64,000 bases of DNA from JAWKTT01 sp041398965 (GTDB lineage Bacteria; Planctomycetota; Planctomycetia; Planctomycetales; Planctomycetaceae): positions 1 to 64,000 of the forward strand of contig JAWKTT010000023.1 in the NCBI GenBank assembly GCA_041398965.1. The letters run 5' to 3'. This document shows positions 38,792 to 47,686 of this stretch, piece by piece. The position numbers and the translations under genes are program-made. Under the pieces are notes generated by a model. It was not told where the DNA came from, did no database searches, and saw only the letters and a list, made by a program, of their open reading frames with translations. The stretch's first letter is position 1; every line of letters begins with the position of its first letter.

Positions 38792-41737
38792 ATGTTGCTG
38801 CGTGTGCGGTGTAAAGCGTGTGGAAAGGTCTTTAAGCTGCGGCCCGAATGGGCGGGACGGCGGGGAGAGTGTCCGAACAGCGAGTGCCGACATCCTTTCA
38901 AGGTTCCTACTGTCACTTCCACCGCTGATGGAGGGGCATCGGGCGATGCGACGGAAGACTCGGATGAAACGCCGCGAGTCTCTTCTGCAGCAGCTGAGAC
39001 GATTGCTCCGCGGAAACGGCCCGTCGCGTCGCCGACGGAAAAACGTGGCGGGTCGGCCGGATCCGTCGATCAAGAAAAGAGGTCTCGCTCTGCCTCAGCC
39101 GAGGCGTCACGAACGGAGTCAGGTCCTCTCAAATCCCCGACAAGAAAGCGGTCTGCGAATTCGGTTCCGGCGGCGGTCGTTCCGGACATTGATAACGAAT
39201 TCGACGATTTACTTGATGACAGTTTCGGGCAGAGTGTAGACGAAGTCCATGCGGGCGGTCTGGCAAAGGGGCCACGACGTGCGGGTTCCGTCCAGGGGGC
39301 ATCTGGAAAGAAGTCATCCTCCCGTCGTGGTCGCGCTGTCGGTCAGGGTTCACGTTCGAAGAGTCGCCCACTGTGGCTGTGGGTGTCTCTGGCTGTTGGA
39401 CTTTGCCTCGTCATCGGAGTCGCCGGGAAGTTCTTTTTCGGAGGCTCGACCGAACCGGGAGTGGCGGGAGTCGCTGTTGCCGACATGGCCCCCCCACAGG
39501 TTCCTTACAGCGAGATTCAGCCGTTCTTTCAGAAGTATTGCTTCGATTGCCATTCCGGCGAGAATGCGGAAGAAGGGGTTGCTCTCGACGGTTTTCATGA
39601 TCTTGAAGGCATCCTGAAGGATCGCCGACGTTGGGAAAAAGTGCTCAAGCTCGTCAAGGTTGGGGCGATGCCGCCGTCTGACATGGAGCAGCCAACGTCA
39701 GCGGAACGGGACGCAGCGGTCGCGTGGCTTGATCGTTCGTTGTACTACGTTGACTGCAACGCACAGCCCGATCCGGGACGTGTGACGATTCGTCGACTGA
39801 ATCGGAACGAGTACAACAACACGGTCCGCGACTTGGTCGGGGTCGATTTTCAACCGGCTGCGAACTTTCCGTCGGACGATGTCGGTTACGGCTTCGACAA
39901 TATCGGGGACGTCCTCACGGTACCGCCATTGTTGATTGAGAAGTATCTTGATGCCGCTGAACAAATCTCGGCTCACGCCATTGTCGGCGACGATATCGCC
40001 AAGCTGAGCAAGCGTGTCGAGGCGAGTAAGTTGCGAGGTCAAGGGGCTGTCAACGATGGTCCCGATGAGAGCCGTGTCATCGTCTCTGCCGGTTCGGTGA
40101 CCGGGAACTTCTCGCTCCCTCGGGATGGAACATATGTTGTCCGAGTCGAGGCAGCTGCGGATCAGGCGGGGAATGAACTCGCGAAGTTAGAACTTCAGGT
40201 CGATGGCAAAGCGGTCCGGACGTTCGACGTTCCCGGCAAACGGACCTTTGCCTTCTTCGAGCATCGCCTGGAGTTGAAGGGGGGGCAACGTGACATCACC
40301 GCCCGCTTTACGAACGACTTTCTCGACGAGAAGGCTCCACGAGATCGTCGGGACCGCAACCTTTATGTCCGTATGATCGAGGTTCAGGGGCCGGTCGGAC
40401 TCCCGGACAATCTGCCGGAGTCGCATCGCAAGCTGATCGTCGAGTCGCCGTCAAAACTGCTGAATGTCTCGGTCAACGACGCTGCCACGAAAAACCTGAG
40501 GCGATTCCTTCCTCGGGCGTTTCGTCGACCGGTGAGCGATGCCGAAGTCGCTCAGTATGTCCATTTCGTGCAGATGACCGTTGATCGGGGGGACACCTTT
40601 GAACGGGGGATGCAGATCGCCCTGCAAGCGGTCTTGGTCTCGCCGCAGTTTCTGTTTCGCATCGAAGTCGACAAGCGAAGTGAATCGACAAACGGACGAC
40701 AATCTCTCTCCGACTATGAACTCGCATCGAGACTGAGTTACTTCCTCTGGTCGTCGATGCCGGACGAGGAACTGCTGGAATTGGCCGCTGCCGGGACGCT
40801 GCATGAGGATGCCGTGCTCGACGCACAAGTCCAGCGAATGCTCGCCGACCCGAAGGTCGATTCCCTCGTAAAGAACTTCGCCGGTCAATGGCTGGGGCTG
40901 CGGAAGTTGTCGACCAATGAGGTCGAACCAGACAAGACGATTTTTCCCGAGTTCAACGATCAATTGCGACAAGACATGTGGGAAGAAACGGAGCGATTCT
41001 TCGGGGCGATTGTCAAAGAGAATCGCAGCGTGGGGGATTTGATCGACGGTCGATACTCGTTCCTCAACGAACGACTCGCCAAACACTATGGCATCCCCAA
41101 TGTGAAGGGGGACGAATTCCGGCGAGTCGAGTTTAACGGGGGGATGCGAGCCGGGATCCTCACGCATGGGAGCATCCTCACACTCACCTCTTACCCCGAT
41201 CGGACATCTCCAGTGAAACGGGGCGAATGGGTGTTATCGAACCTGTTAGGAGACTCTCCTCCCGACCCGCCGCCAGTCGTTCCGGGACTTGATGAAACAC
41301 AGAAGAACAACCCTGATTTACCACTTCGCAAACAGCTCGAAATCCATCGGGCCGACCCGGGTTGTGCATCATGTCATAAGGTGATGGACGAGATCGGGTT
41401 CGGACTTGAGAAGTTCGACGCCATCGGACGTTGGCGGGACAAAGAGGGGAAATTCGACATCGATGCCGTCGGCCTGCTCCCTTCGGGCGAGCGTTTCGAT
41501 GGACCGGCCGAACTGGTGCAAGTGCTCGGGAAACGCAAAGATGATGTCAGCCGCTGTATCGCCGAGAAACTGCTGACGTATGGACTGGGTCGCGGTCTTG
41601 AGTGGTACGATCGCTGTACGGTCGATGCCATTACCCAGTCGTTAAAGGCAGACGACTACCGTTTTGCCGCCGCCGTCCGGGCGATCGTCAAAAGCGAACC
41701 GTTCCGCATGAGGTCTACCATCAATAACAGCCAATGA
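38792..41737 (+). CDS. DUF1592/DUF1588/DUF1585 protein with N-terminal zinc ribbon and cytochrome-like motif
   Basis: A 981-residue planctomycete protein. Residues 1-40 form a zinc ribbon (CKACGKVF, then CPNSECRHPF). A charged low-complexity region follows, with one membrane helix at about 190-215. After this a periplasmic part begins with a haem-type CFDCHSG motif near residue 250, and then the successive domains DUF1587 (RLNRNEYNNTVRDL), DUF1595, DUF1592 (ELASRLSYFLWSSMPDEEL), DUF1588 (GILTHGSILTLTSYPDRTSPVKRG) and DUF1585 (LLTYGLGRGLEWYD). A second CASCH motif is at about residue 855. These proteins are thought to be redox proteins of the envelope, but their function is unknown. ATG 38792 is chosen because the zinc ribbon begins there. 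It is paired with the DUF1552 gene 106 bases downstream. Confidence 0.9.
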   Translation: MLLRVRCKACGKVFKLRPEWAGRRGECPNSECRHPFKVPTVTSTADGGASGDATEDSDETPRVSSAAAETIAPRKRPVASPTEKRGGSAGSVDQEKRSRSASAEASRTESGPLKSPTRKRSANSVPAAVVPDIDNEFDDLLDDSFGQSVDEVHAGGLAKGPRRAGSVQGASGKKSSSRRGRAVGQGSRSKSRPLWLWVSLAVGLCLVIGVAGKFFFGGSTEPGVAGVAVADMAPPQVPYSEIQPFFQKYCFDCHSGENAEEGVALDGFHDLEGILKDRRRWEKVLKLVKVGAMPPSDMEQPTSAERDAAVAWLDRSLYYVDCNAQPDPGRVTIRRLNRNEYNNTVRDLVGVDFQPAANFPSDDVGYGFDNIGDVLTVPPLLIEKYLDAAEQISAHAIVGDDIAKLSKRVEASKLRGQGAVNDGPDESRVIVSAGSVTGNFSLPRDGTYVVRVEAAADQAGNELAKLELQVDGKAVRTFDVPGKRTFAFFEHRLELKGGQRDITARFTNDFLDEKAPRDRRDRNLYVRMIEVQGPVGLPDNLPESHRKLIVESPSKLLNVSVNDAATKNLRRFLPRAFRRPVSDAEVAQYVHFVQMTVDRGDTFERGMQIALQAVLVSPQFLFRIEVDKRSESTNGRQSLSDYELASRLSYFLWSSMPDEELLELAAAGTLHEDAVLDAQVQRMLADPKVDSLVKNFAGQWLGLRKLSTNEVEPDKTIFPEFNDQLRQDMWEETERFFGAIVKENRSVGDLIDGRYSFLNERLAKHYGIPNVKGDEFRRVEFNGGMRAGILTHGSILTLTSYPDRTSPVKRGEWVLSNLLGDSPPDPPPVVPGLDETQKNNPDLPLRKQLEIHRADPGCASCHKVMDEIGFGLEKFDAIGRWRDKEGKFDIDAVGLLPSGERFDGPAELVQVLGKRKDDVSRCIAEKLLTYGLGRGLEWYDRCTVDAITQSLKADDYRFAAAVRAIVKSEPFRMRSTINNSQ

Positions 41738-41843
41738 GTAGAATTCGTAGGGCCTATGACTCGGTCTGCCTGTAATGTTGAGGCACCGAGACTCCCAACC
41801 CACTGTAAGACGTCCCCGTCTCCCACTCCCACTGGTGTCTGTG

Positions 41844-43175
41844 ATGAAGCCAATCAATCGACGCAAAGTTCTTCAAGGTGCCGGGGCCGCTTTGGCCCTG
41901 CCGATGCTCGAAGCGATGCTCCCCCAGTCGGTTCTTGCTGCGGGGGGAAGTGCCGGTTTCCCTAAGCGGATGGCCTTCATTTACATCCCTTGTGGGGCCA
42001 TCATGCCCGACTGGACGCCGCGTCAGGAAGGGGCCAACTACGAGCTCTCCAAAACGCTCACCCCTCTGAAAGACTTCAAACAAGAATTGCTCGTCCTCAG
42101 CGGCCTCGCTCATGACAAAGCGAAAGCCAATGGCGACGGAGCCGGGGACCACGCCCGTGACTCTGCCGCCTATCTGACGGCATCGCAACCTCGAAAGACC
42201 GCAGGAGCAGACATCAACCTCGGCATCTCGGTGGATCAGGTGGCTGCTTCAAAGGTTGGCGATCAAACACGACTCCCCTCGATCGAACTCGGAACCGAAG
42301 CGGGTCGACAGGCAGGACAATGCGACTCCGGGTACTCGTGTGCCTATCAATCGAACATTTCCTGGAAGTCGGCCACTCAACCCATGGCCAAAGAGATCAA
42401 CCCGAAAGCGGTTTTCGAGCGACTGTTCGGTGGCGGAGTTGAAGACGAAAAGGCTCGTCAGAAGCGAGACTTTTATCGTCAGAGCATCCTCGACTTCGTT
42501 TCGGAAGATGCCAAGAAACTTCGCGAGCAACTGGGGGGCAGCGACCGTCAAAAGCTCGATGAATACTTCACTTCGGTTCGCGAAGTCGAAGAGCGCATCG
42601 CTCGCTCATCAGCCGAGTCTCAGGCCCGGACCCCCGACATGCCCGCCCCCGCCGGAGTCCCCAAAGATTTCGCCCAGCATGTCCGTTTGATGTACGACCT
42701 GATGACCGTCGCCTTCCAGACCGACACCACCCGCATCAGCACGTTTATGCTGGCCAACTCCGCCAGCAATCGGACGTATTCCGAAATCGGCGTTAAGGGG
42801 GGGCATCACTCCATCTCGCATCACCGTGATGACAAACAGAAGGTGGCGGACCTGCAAAAGATCGACGTGTATATGATCGAACAGTTCGCCTATTTCCTCG
42901 GACGACTGAAGACGATCAAAGAGGGTGACGGCACACTGCTCGATCAGTGCATGATCGTCTACGGCGGCGCCTTGGCCGATGCGAACCGCCACCAACACAA
43001 CGAACTCCCCGTCCTCCTCGCCGGGAAAGGAGCCGGGACCATCCAGTCGGGCCGACACCTCCGCTACAGCAAAGACACCCCCATGGCCAACTTGTTCCTG
43101 TCGATGCTAGAACGGATGGACACCCCCACCGACCGCCTCGGCGACAGCACCGGCCCCCTTAAGAACCTCAGCTAA
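41844..43175 (+). CDS. Tat-exported DUF1552 protein
   Basis: A 443-residue protein with a twin-arginine signal (INRRKVLQGAGAALALPMLEAMLP, residues 3-26), so it is exported folded. The mature part is DUF1552: RMAFIYIPCGAIMPDW, VLSGLAHDKAKANGDGAGDH, LPSIELGTEAG, HHSISHHRDDKQ and a C-terminal RYSKDTPMANLFLSMLERM. DUF1552 resembles the sulfatase/phosphatase-like DUF1501 group in layout. In planctomycetes these genes almost always follow a DUF1592-type gene, and the two products probably work together in the periplasm. ATG 41844 places the RR motif at the N-terminus. Confidence 0.92.
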   Translation: MKPINRRKVLQGAGAALALPMLEAMLPQSVLAAGGSAGFPKRMAFIYIPCGAIMPDWTPRQEGANYELSKTLTPLKDFKQELLVLSGLAHDKAKANGDGAGDHARDSAAYLTASQPRKTAGADINLGISVDQVAASKVGDQTRLPSIELGTEAGRQAGQCDSGYSCAYQSNISWKSATQPMAKEINPKAVFERLFGGGVEDEKARQKRDFYRQSILDFVSEDAKKLREQLGGSDRQKLDEYFTSVREVEERIARSSAESQARTPDMPAPAGVPKDFAQHVRLMYDLMTVAFQTDTTRISTFMLANSASNRTYSEIGVKGGHHSISHHRDDKQKVADLQKIDVYMIEQFAYFLGRLKTIKEGDGTLLDQCMIVYGGALADANRHQHNELPVLLAGKGAGTIQSGRHLRYSKDTPMANLFLSMLERMDTPTDRLGDSTGPLKNLS

Positions 43176-43179
43176 CGTA

Positions 43180-43239
43180 GGGTCCGCCTCGCGGACCGTG
43201 TTCAGGTCGACGCCCACTCATCGGTCCGCGAGGTGGCCC
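43180..43239 (+). terminator. G/C-rich hairpin after the DUF1592-DUF1552 pair
   Basis: GGGTCCGCCTCGCGGACC (43180-43197) faces GGTCCGCGAGGTGGCCC (43223-43239), forming a long imperfect stem five bases after the DUF1552 stop. There is no clear T-run. The first half can also fold alone (GGTCCGC/GCGGACC). Confidence 0.5.
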
Positions 43240-43318
43240 CGACTTTGCTAGCCCAGAACATTAGGCTCTCTCCCGGCGAACCTTTACTGTAAGTTCATTC
43301 ACGGAGAATCGAACTCTC

Positions 43319-44119
43319 ATGGTTGCCGTTACGTGGGTACTGGAATCTGGAGTATTTCCTGAAACTCATTCACAATTGCGAGAGGCCGTTCTTCGACTCG
43401 GGCATTCGCTCATCGATTGGAACGACTCGTGGTGGTCTGACGGCATTCCTCCTACTCTCCCAACTCAATCGGTTGTGTTTCATGGCTCGCTTGGGAACGC
43501 CGCGTTAGTTTCTGAACGATTGAGATGGTCACCGGGATCGTTCTGCCCAGTTGACCCCTTCCGGTGTACTTCATGGTACGAATCGGCGCGCGAGTTTCTG
43601 GTTCATAACAAATGGCATTTTACGACCGCGAGGGAATTGGTTGAAAAAGCTGCGGCGATTGGCATCGAACTAGGATCACCCGACGCACTTTTCGTACGAC
43701 CAGACAGCCCTCTCAAGCCGTTTAGTGGACGTGTTGTCAAGACGGCATCACTCACACTCAAAGGGTTGGATTACGGTTTTTACTACGACGACGAGGATCT
43801 ACCTGTGGTGGCCGCGCCAATTCGGCAGATTGGTCGGGAGTGGCGGTTTGTTGTCGTTCGTGGTGATGTCATTACGGGCTCGGCATACGATGCGACAACG
43901 CGAAAACCGATTACGGCCGATCTTGATTCACACGCCGCTACCTTCGCGTCCCACATCGCATCAACAATTCCCCCTCCGGCGGAAGTGTACGTCCTCGACG
44001 TTTGCGAAAGCGACGTTGGACTGCGATTGCTTGAGTTGAACCCATTTGGTGGCGCGGACCTCTATGCATGTCATGCGGACACAATTGTCCAGTCGATCTC
44101 CCATCTCATTCCTATGTAG
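43319..44119 (+). CDS. ATP-grasp-like protein (DUF4343 type)
   Basis: A 266-residue protein. The end of the chain is typical of ATP-grasp enzymes: EWRFVVVRGDVITGSAYD, EVYVLDVCESDVGLRLLELNPFGGADLYAC (the acidic residues and Asn that bind Mg-ATP). Upstream are LFVRPDSPLKPFSG and the VVKTASLTLKGLD strand. It matches the group of short ATP-grasp proteins once called DUF4343, which make amide or ester bonds in unknown peptides or modifications. GGAG lies 12 bases before the ATG. It stands alone, with no obvious peptide gene nearby. Confidence 0.75.
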   Translation: MVAVTWVLESGVFPETHSQLREAVLRLGHSLIDWNDSWWSDGIPPTLPTQSVVFHGSLGNAALVSERLRWSPGSFCPVDPFRCTSWYESAREFLVHNKWHFTTARELVEKAAAIGIELGSPDALFVRPDSPLKPFSGRVVKTASLTLKGLDYGFYYDDEDLPVVAAPIRQIGREWRFVVVRGDVITGSAYDATTRKPITADLDSHAATFASHIASTIPPPAEVYVLDVCESDVGLRLLELNPFGGADLYACHADTIVQSISHLIPM

Positions 44120-44376
44120 CTCAGCAGTATAGCCTTCGCGGACCGTAATAGTGTGGACTTCCGCACATCGTTCCGTGAAGCGGACATGGTTTGATGAGCG
44201 CGTGATTCAAGACCCATCTCTATGACAATCTGTCACTGCACTGCGTCCATTGACGTCGACAGTCCGCATAGCAGACTCGGCCCCCTCGACGGCTTCGATT
44301 CGCTGCGTTATTGTCTCTATGATGTGGCGAGGCTTAATCTTGTTGGTACCAAATGAACCTGAGGGGAGTTGCGGTC

Positions 44377-44580
44377 ATGGGGGAAGGGAAGGGGATTAAG
44401 TGTGATGGGTGTGGGAAGCGGCTTGCGGTGGGGGTGCGTTACTGTGCTGCTTGTGGGACGAATCACTTCGAAGCTGACCGGGCGATGGTTGAAATCAGCG
44501 AGCAAGCGAACAAAAGCCTCAACCGTGCCAGAAACTTTTCCCTCCTGGGACGAGTCTTGAATCTCTTCCGGTTTTGGTAA
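44377..44580 (+). CDS. Small zinc-ribbon protein
   Basis: A 67-residue protein with a double zinc-ribbon (CDGCGKRLAVGVRYCAACG) in the first 35 residues and a helical, Arg-rich tail. ATG 44377 has a GGGGAG box eight bases upstream, much better than the in-frame ATG at 44353. Proteins of this type are common and may bind RNA or protein. It converges on the DUF58 gene. Confidence 0.7.
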   Translation: MGEGKGIKCDGCGKRLAVGVRYCAACGTNHFEADRAMVEISEQANKSLNRARNFSLLGRVLNLFRFW

Positions 44581-44645
44581 AGCCCCGCGTGCCACGAGAG
44601 GTCGATGCTGGAATCGACCAGCGTGGCATGCCATCGTGGCGTCAT

Positions 44646-45542
44646 TCAATGATGAGCGTGTCGATGGTGCGTCAGGAAGCGGAGGAGGGCCCGATCGGGG
44701 GGGGTGGTGGTTTCGATGAGTTGATGATCGATTTGGAGGTCGCGGGTACGGATGCCGACGGTTTGCAGGAACTCGGCGAATTCTGCACGGTAAGCGTCAC
44801 CGATGCTGCGAGGGTCGATGGCTGCCAGCCCGGACTTTTCGAGACCTTCAAACTCCGTCGGCTCGGCGAAGGGGAAGGAGACTTCAGCGGGATCGATCAC
44901 TTGCAAGACCGCAACGTCATGTCCCTGAAACTTCAGATGTTTGAAGCCCTGCATCATGGCTTCGAGGTCGTCGAAGAGATCGCTGATGAGGATGACGACA
45001 CCGCGCCTTGGGAGTCGCTCCGCCAATTGATGCAGGAGCGTTCCCAACGACGACGGACGCGAGGGGATCGTCTGTTCGAGACTGGCGAGAATCTGCTTGA
45101 GATGCGTGGCCTGTCCCGAGGGGCGGAGCAGTTGACGAATCTCGTCGTCGACTGTCACCAAGCCGACGGCGTCTTGTTGCTTCAGAATGATCCATGCCAG
45201 CGAGGCGGCCAAACAACTTGCGTAGTCCCACTTCGAGAGCGCAGCCCCGGCAGAGCGGTATGCCATGGACTCGCTGGCATCGACGATGAGGTGACAGCAG
45301 AGGTTTGTCTCTTCTTCAAACTGCTTGAGGTAGTAGCGGTCTCGTTTGCCGTAGACTTTCCAGTCGAGATACCGGAGGTCGTCTCCAGGAGCGTACTCGC
45401 GATGTTCGGCAAACTCGACCGAGAACCCCTTGCGAGGGCTGCGATGTAAGCCTGCCAGATGCCCGTCGACAATCGTGCGTGCCCGGAGTTCCAGTCCGGT
45501 GATGGCAGCAAGCACCTGAGGATCGAGCGGGCCAGAGGTCAT
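44646..45542 (-). CDS. DUF58 domain protein
   Basis: A 298-residue protein of the DUF58/vWA-like group. The conserved start HLAGLHRSPRKGFSVEFAEHREYAPGDDLRYLDWKVYGKRDRYY is diagnostic, and a vWA-like half follows with LIVDASESMAYR (a DxSxS metal site), GLVTVDDEI and VILISDLFDD. DUF58 genes usually sit with a MoxR ATPase and act in periplasmic protein or surface-structure assembly; no MoxR gene is present here, so it may lie outside the window (not to the right, where the SDR and trpS follow). AGGAG five bases before ATG 45542 fixes the start. Confidence 0.9.
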   Translation of the reverse strand: MTSGPLDPQVLAAITGLELRARTIVDGHLAGLHRSPRKGFSVEFAEHREYAPGDDLRYLDWKVYGKRDRYYLKQFEEETNLCCHLIVDASESMAYRSAGAALSKWDYASCLAASLAWIILKQQDAVGLVTVDDEIRQLLRPSGQATHLKQILASLEQTIPSRPSSLGTLLHQLAERLPRRGVVILISDLFDDLEAMMQGFKHLKFQGHDVAVLQVIDPAEVSFPFAEPTEFEGLEKSGLAAIDPRSIGDAYRAEFAEFLQTVGIRTRDLQIDHQLIETTTPPDRALLRFLTHHRHAHH

Positions 45543-45586
45543 CAACGCTCCTAATTCGACGAGTCGTCGCTGTGGGCAGATTTCAA

Positions 45587-46381
45587 CTAGATCGTCATCG
45601 CGTTGTAGCCACCATCGACGACGATGTTTTCTCCGGTCACAAAGCTCCCGGCTCGATTCGATGCGAGCAGGAGAATGGCTCCGGCAAGTTCGGTCGGTTC
45701 GCCGAAACGGTTCATCGGGGTGTGCCGCATGATGCTGGCCACACGATCGGGAGTGAGGACCTTTCGATTCTGTTCGGCTGGGAAAAACCCTGGTGAGATC
45801 GCGTTGACCCGAATGTTTTGTGTCGCCCACTCGCGAGCGAGGTTGAGCGTCAGGTTGAGAACTGCAGCTTTCGAAGCCGAGTAGGTAAAGACTCGCGACA
45901 GCGGCGTGATGGCCGACAGCGAAGCGACGTTGATGATCGACCCCGCTGTCTGTCGGGCGAGCATGTCGCGGGCAAACACCTGACAACTGAGCCGAACGCT
46001 TCTCAGGTTGATATTAAAGAGACGGTCCCACTCCTCGTCGCTGATCTCCAGGAATGGGGTAGGAGAATTGGCCCCGGCTCCGTTGACGAGAATGTCGCAG
46101 TGACGCCCGGCAGATTGAAGATGAGCAACGATCGCTTCGAGGTCGGCTGACTGCGTTGAATCGGCCTGACAGAACTCCGCTGACCCTCCAGCGTCGACAA
46201 TGCGACCAACGGCGGACTCACCGCGTGGTTGGTCGCGACCAACGATCACCACATGGGCCCCAGCTGCTCCCAGGGTGTCGGCAATAGCCCCTCCCAAAAC
46301 ACCAGTTCCGCCAATCACCACAGCCGTACGACCGGTGAGACCAAAGAGCTGCAACAGATATTCCGCAGGGGTCGTCGACAT
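45587..46381 (-). CDS. SDR family oxidoreductase (mannonate/gluconate dehydrogenase-like)
   Basis: A 264-residue short-chain dehydrogenase. It shows the cofactor loop GGTGVLGGAIA, NGAGANSP, the catalytic Ser in INVASLSAI, Tyr-x3-Lys in FTYSASKAAV, and NAISPGFFPAEQN. The opening LFGLTGRTAVVIGG and the details after the catalytic site resemble SDR-type D-mannonate (fructuronate) or gluconate 5-dehydrogenases. The cofactor is probably NAD(H), since Arg follows the second strand acid (VIVGRDQ). ATG 46381 is the natural start. It lies 44 bases upstream of the DUF58 gene on the same strand. Confidence 0.85.
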   Translation of the reverse strand: MSTTPAEYLLQLFGLTGRTAVVIGGTGVLGGAIADTLGAAGAHVVIVGRDQPRGESAVGRIVDAGGSAEFCQADSTQSADLEAIVAHLQSAGRHCDILVNGAGANSPTPFLEISDEEWDRLFNINLRSVRLSCQVFARDMLARQTAGSIINVASLSAITPLSRVFTYSASKAAVLNLTLNLAREWATQNIRVNAISPGFFPAEQNRKVLTPDRVASIMRHTPMNRFGEPTELAGAILLLASNRAGSFVTGENIVVDGGYNAMTI

Positions 46382-46542
46382 GAATACTCGCTGTTCATCA
46401 TAGGATGCCTGGTGACGCACCCTTCCGGGCGACCATCGACCTCTTGGGGACGTCACGTCGAGCAATATAACGGATCATCAGCCGGATGACACACGCGCAG
46501 GTCTTCACGCCAGAGACGACATCAGCCTCGGGGAGACGTCTG

Positions 46543-47511
46543 TCAGTGGCTTAACCCGCAGGCAGCTCGGGCACGATCGAGGACTTCTCTTCCCTTCGCC
46601 CGTGCCCGGGTGGCCCCCGCTTGCAGGATCGATTCGACATCGGAGATGTTTCTTTCCAACTCGGCTCGACGCTCGCGGGCTTGGGCGAAGTAGGCATCCG
46701 CCTTCTCGAATAACGCCTGCTTCGCCTCTCCGTACCCCATTCCGCCTGCACGATAGCGCTCGGCGAGCGTCGCCTGTTCGGTGGGGTCGGCAAACACCTT
46801 ATACAGGGTGAAGATCGCACAATTGTCCGGGTTCTTGGGCGATTCCACCGGGGTCGAGTCGGTCTTAATCGACATCACCTTCTTGCGAAGTCCCTTCGAC
46901 GATTCGAAGATCTCAATCGTGTTTCCGTAGCTCTTCGACATCTTCTCGCCATCGGTTCCGGGGACCTTTGCAGCACTCTCGATGACACGAGGCTCGGGGA
47001 GCACGAACACCTCCTGGTTGTACAGGCTGTTGAATCGCTGGGCGATGTCGCGAGTGACTTCGATGTGCTGCACCTGATCGACGCCGACCGGGACAATGTC
47101 GCTGTCATAGAGAATGATGTCAGCCGCCATCAACACCGGATATGTGAACAACCCCGCATCCGCAGCGATGCCGCGGGACTTCTTATCTTTATACGCATGA
47201 CACTTTTCAAGCAGGTGCATCTGCGTGACCGTCATCAACAGCCAAGTCAGTTCGCTCACTTCGGGGACATCCGATTGGCGATAGAGCGTGGCCTTTGCAG
47301 GGTCGAGGCCGAGGGCCAGCAGGTCCAGGGCAGCATCGAGTGTGGCCTGCCGGAGAGCCTGCGGGTCGCGGACAGTCGTCAGGGCATGCAGGTCGGCAAT
47401 AAAGTAAAAGGACTGCTCGTTCCCCTGCAACGCGATGTACTGCTGAATCGCCCCAAAGTAGTTTCCCCAATGGAACCGACCAGTCGGCTGAATGCCAGAG
47501 AGAACTCGCAT
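46543..47511 (-). CDS. trpS: Tryptophanyl-tRNA synthetase
   Basis: A 322-residue class I aminoacyl-tRNA synthetase that charges tRNA(Trp). It begins MRVLSGIQPTGRFHWGNYFGA, which holds the HIGH-equivalent motif (HWGN), has QSDVPEVSELTW, MAADIILYD and DQVQHIEVTRDIA for Trp recognition, and GEKMSKSYGN as the KMSKS motif. Length is typical. ATG 47511 fits the family start; the open frame upstream of it to 47628 is not conserved in character. It lies between the SDR and pyrD genes on the same strand but with 160-175 base gaps. Confidence 0.95.
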   Translation of the reverse strand: MRVLSGIQPTGRFHWGNYFGAIQQYIALQGNEQSFYFIADLHALTTVRDPQALRQATLDAALDLLALGLDPAKATLYRQSDVPEVSELTWLLMTVTQMHLLEKCHAYKDKKSRGIAADAGLFTYPVLMAADIILYDSDIVPVGVDQVQHIEVTRDIAQRFNSLYNQEVFVLPEPRVIESAAKVPGTDGEKMSKSYGNTIEIFESSKGLRKKVMSIKTDSTPVESPKNPDNCAIFTLYKVFADPTEQATLAERYRAGGMGYGEAKQALFEKADAYFAQARERRAELERNISDVESILQAGATRARAKGREVLDRARAACGLSH

Positions 47512-47686
47512 GGAAATGACTTCTGAAAAAACTTGCAACCTGATCCGTAACTCGAGTCGCACGGCGACTCTTGTTTGTACCGCACGTCCGGTAGTACAGA
47601 CATTCCTGTCTGTGCCCCAGTTCGTCAATGTTCCGTCAGTTTAATGGAAAGATCGAGAGAGTGACATCACCACGAGAACAAGGGCT

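Noticed and set aside
43319..44119. The ATP-grasp gene as another integron cassette
   Set aside because: A GGCGAAC heptamer occurs just upstream, but no paired arms or matching core after the gene could be found.
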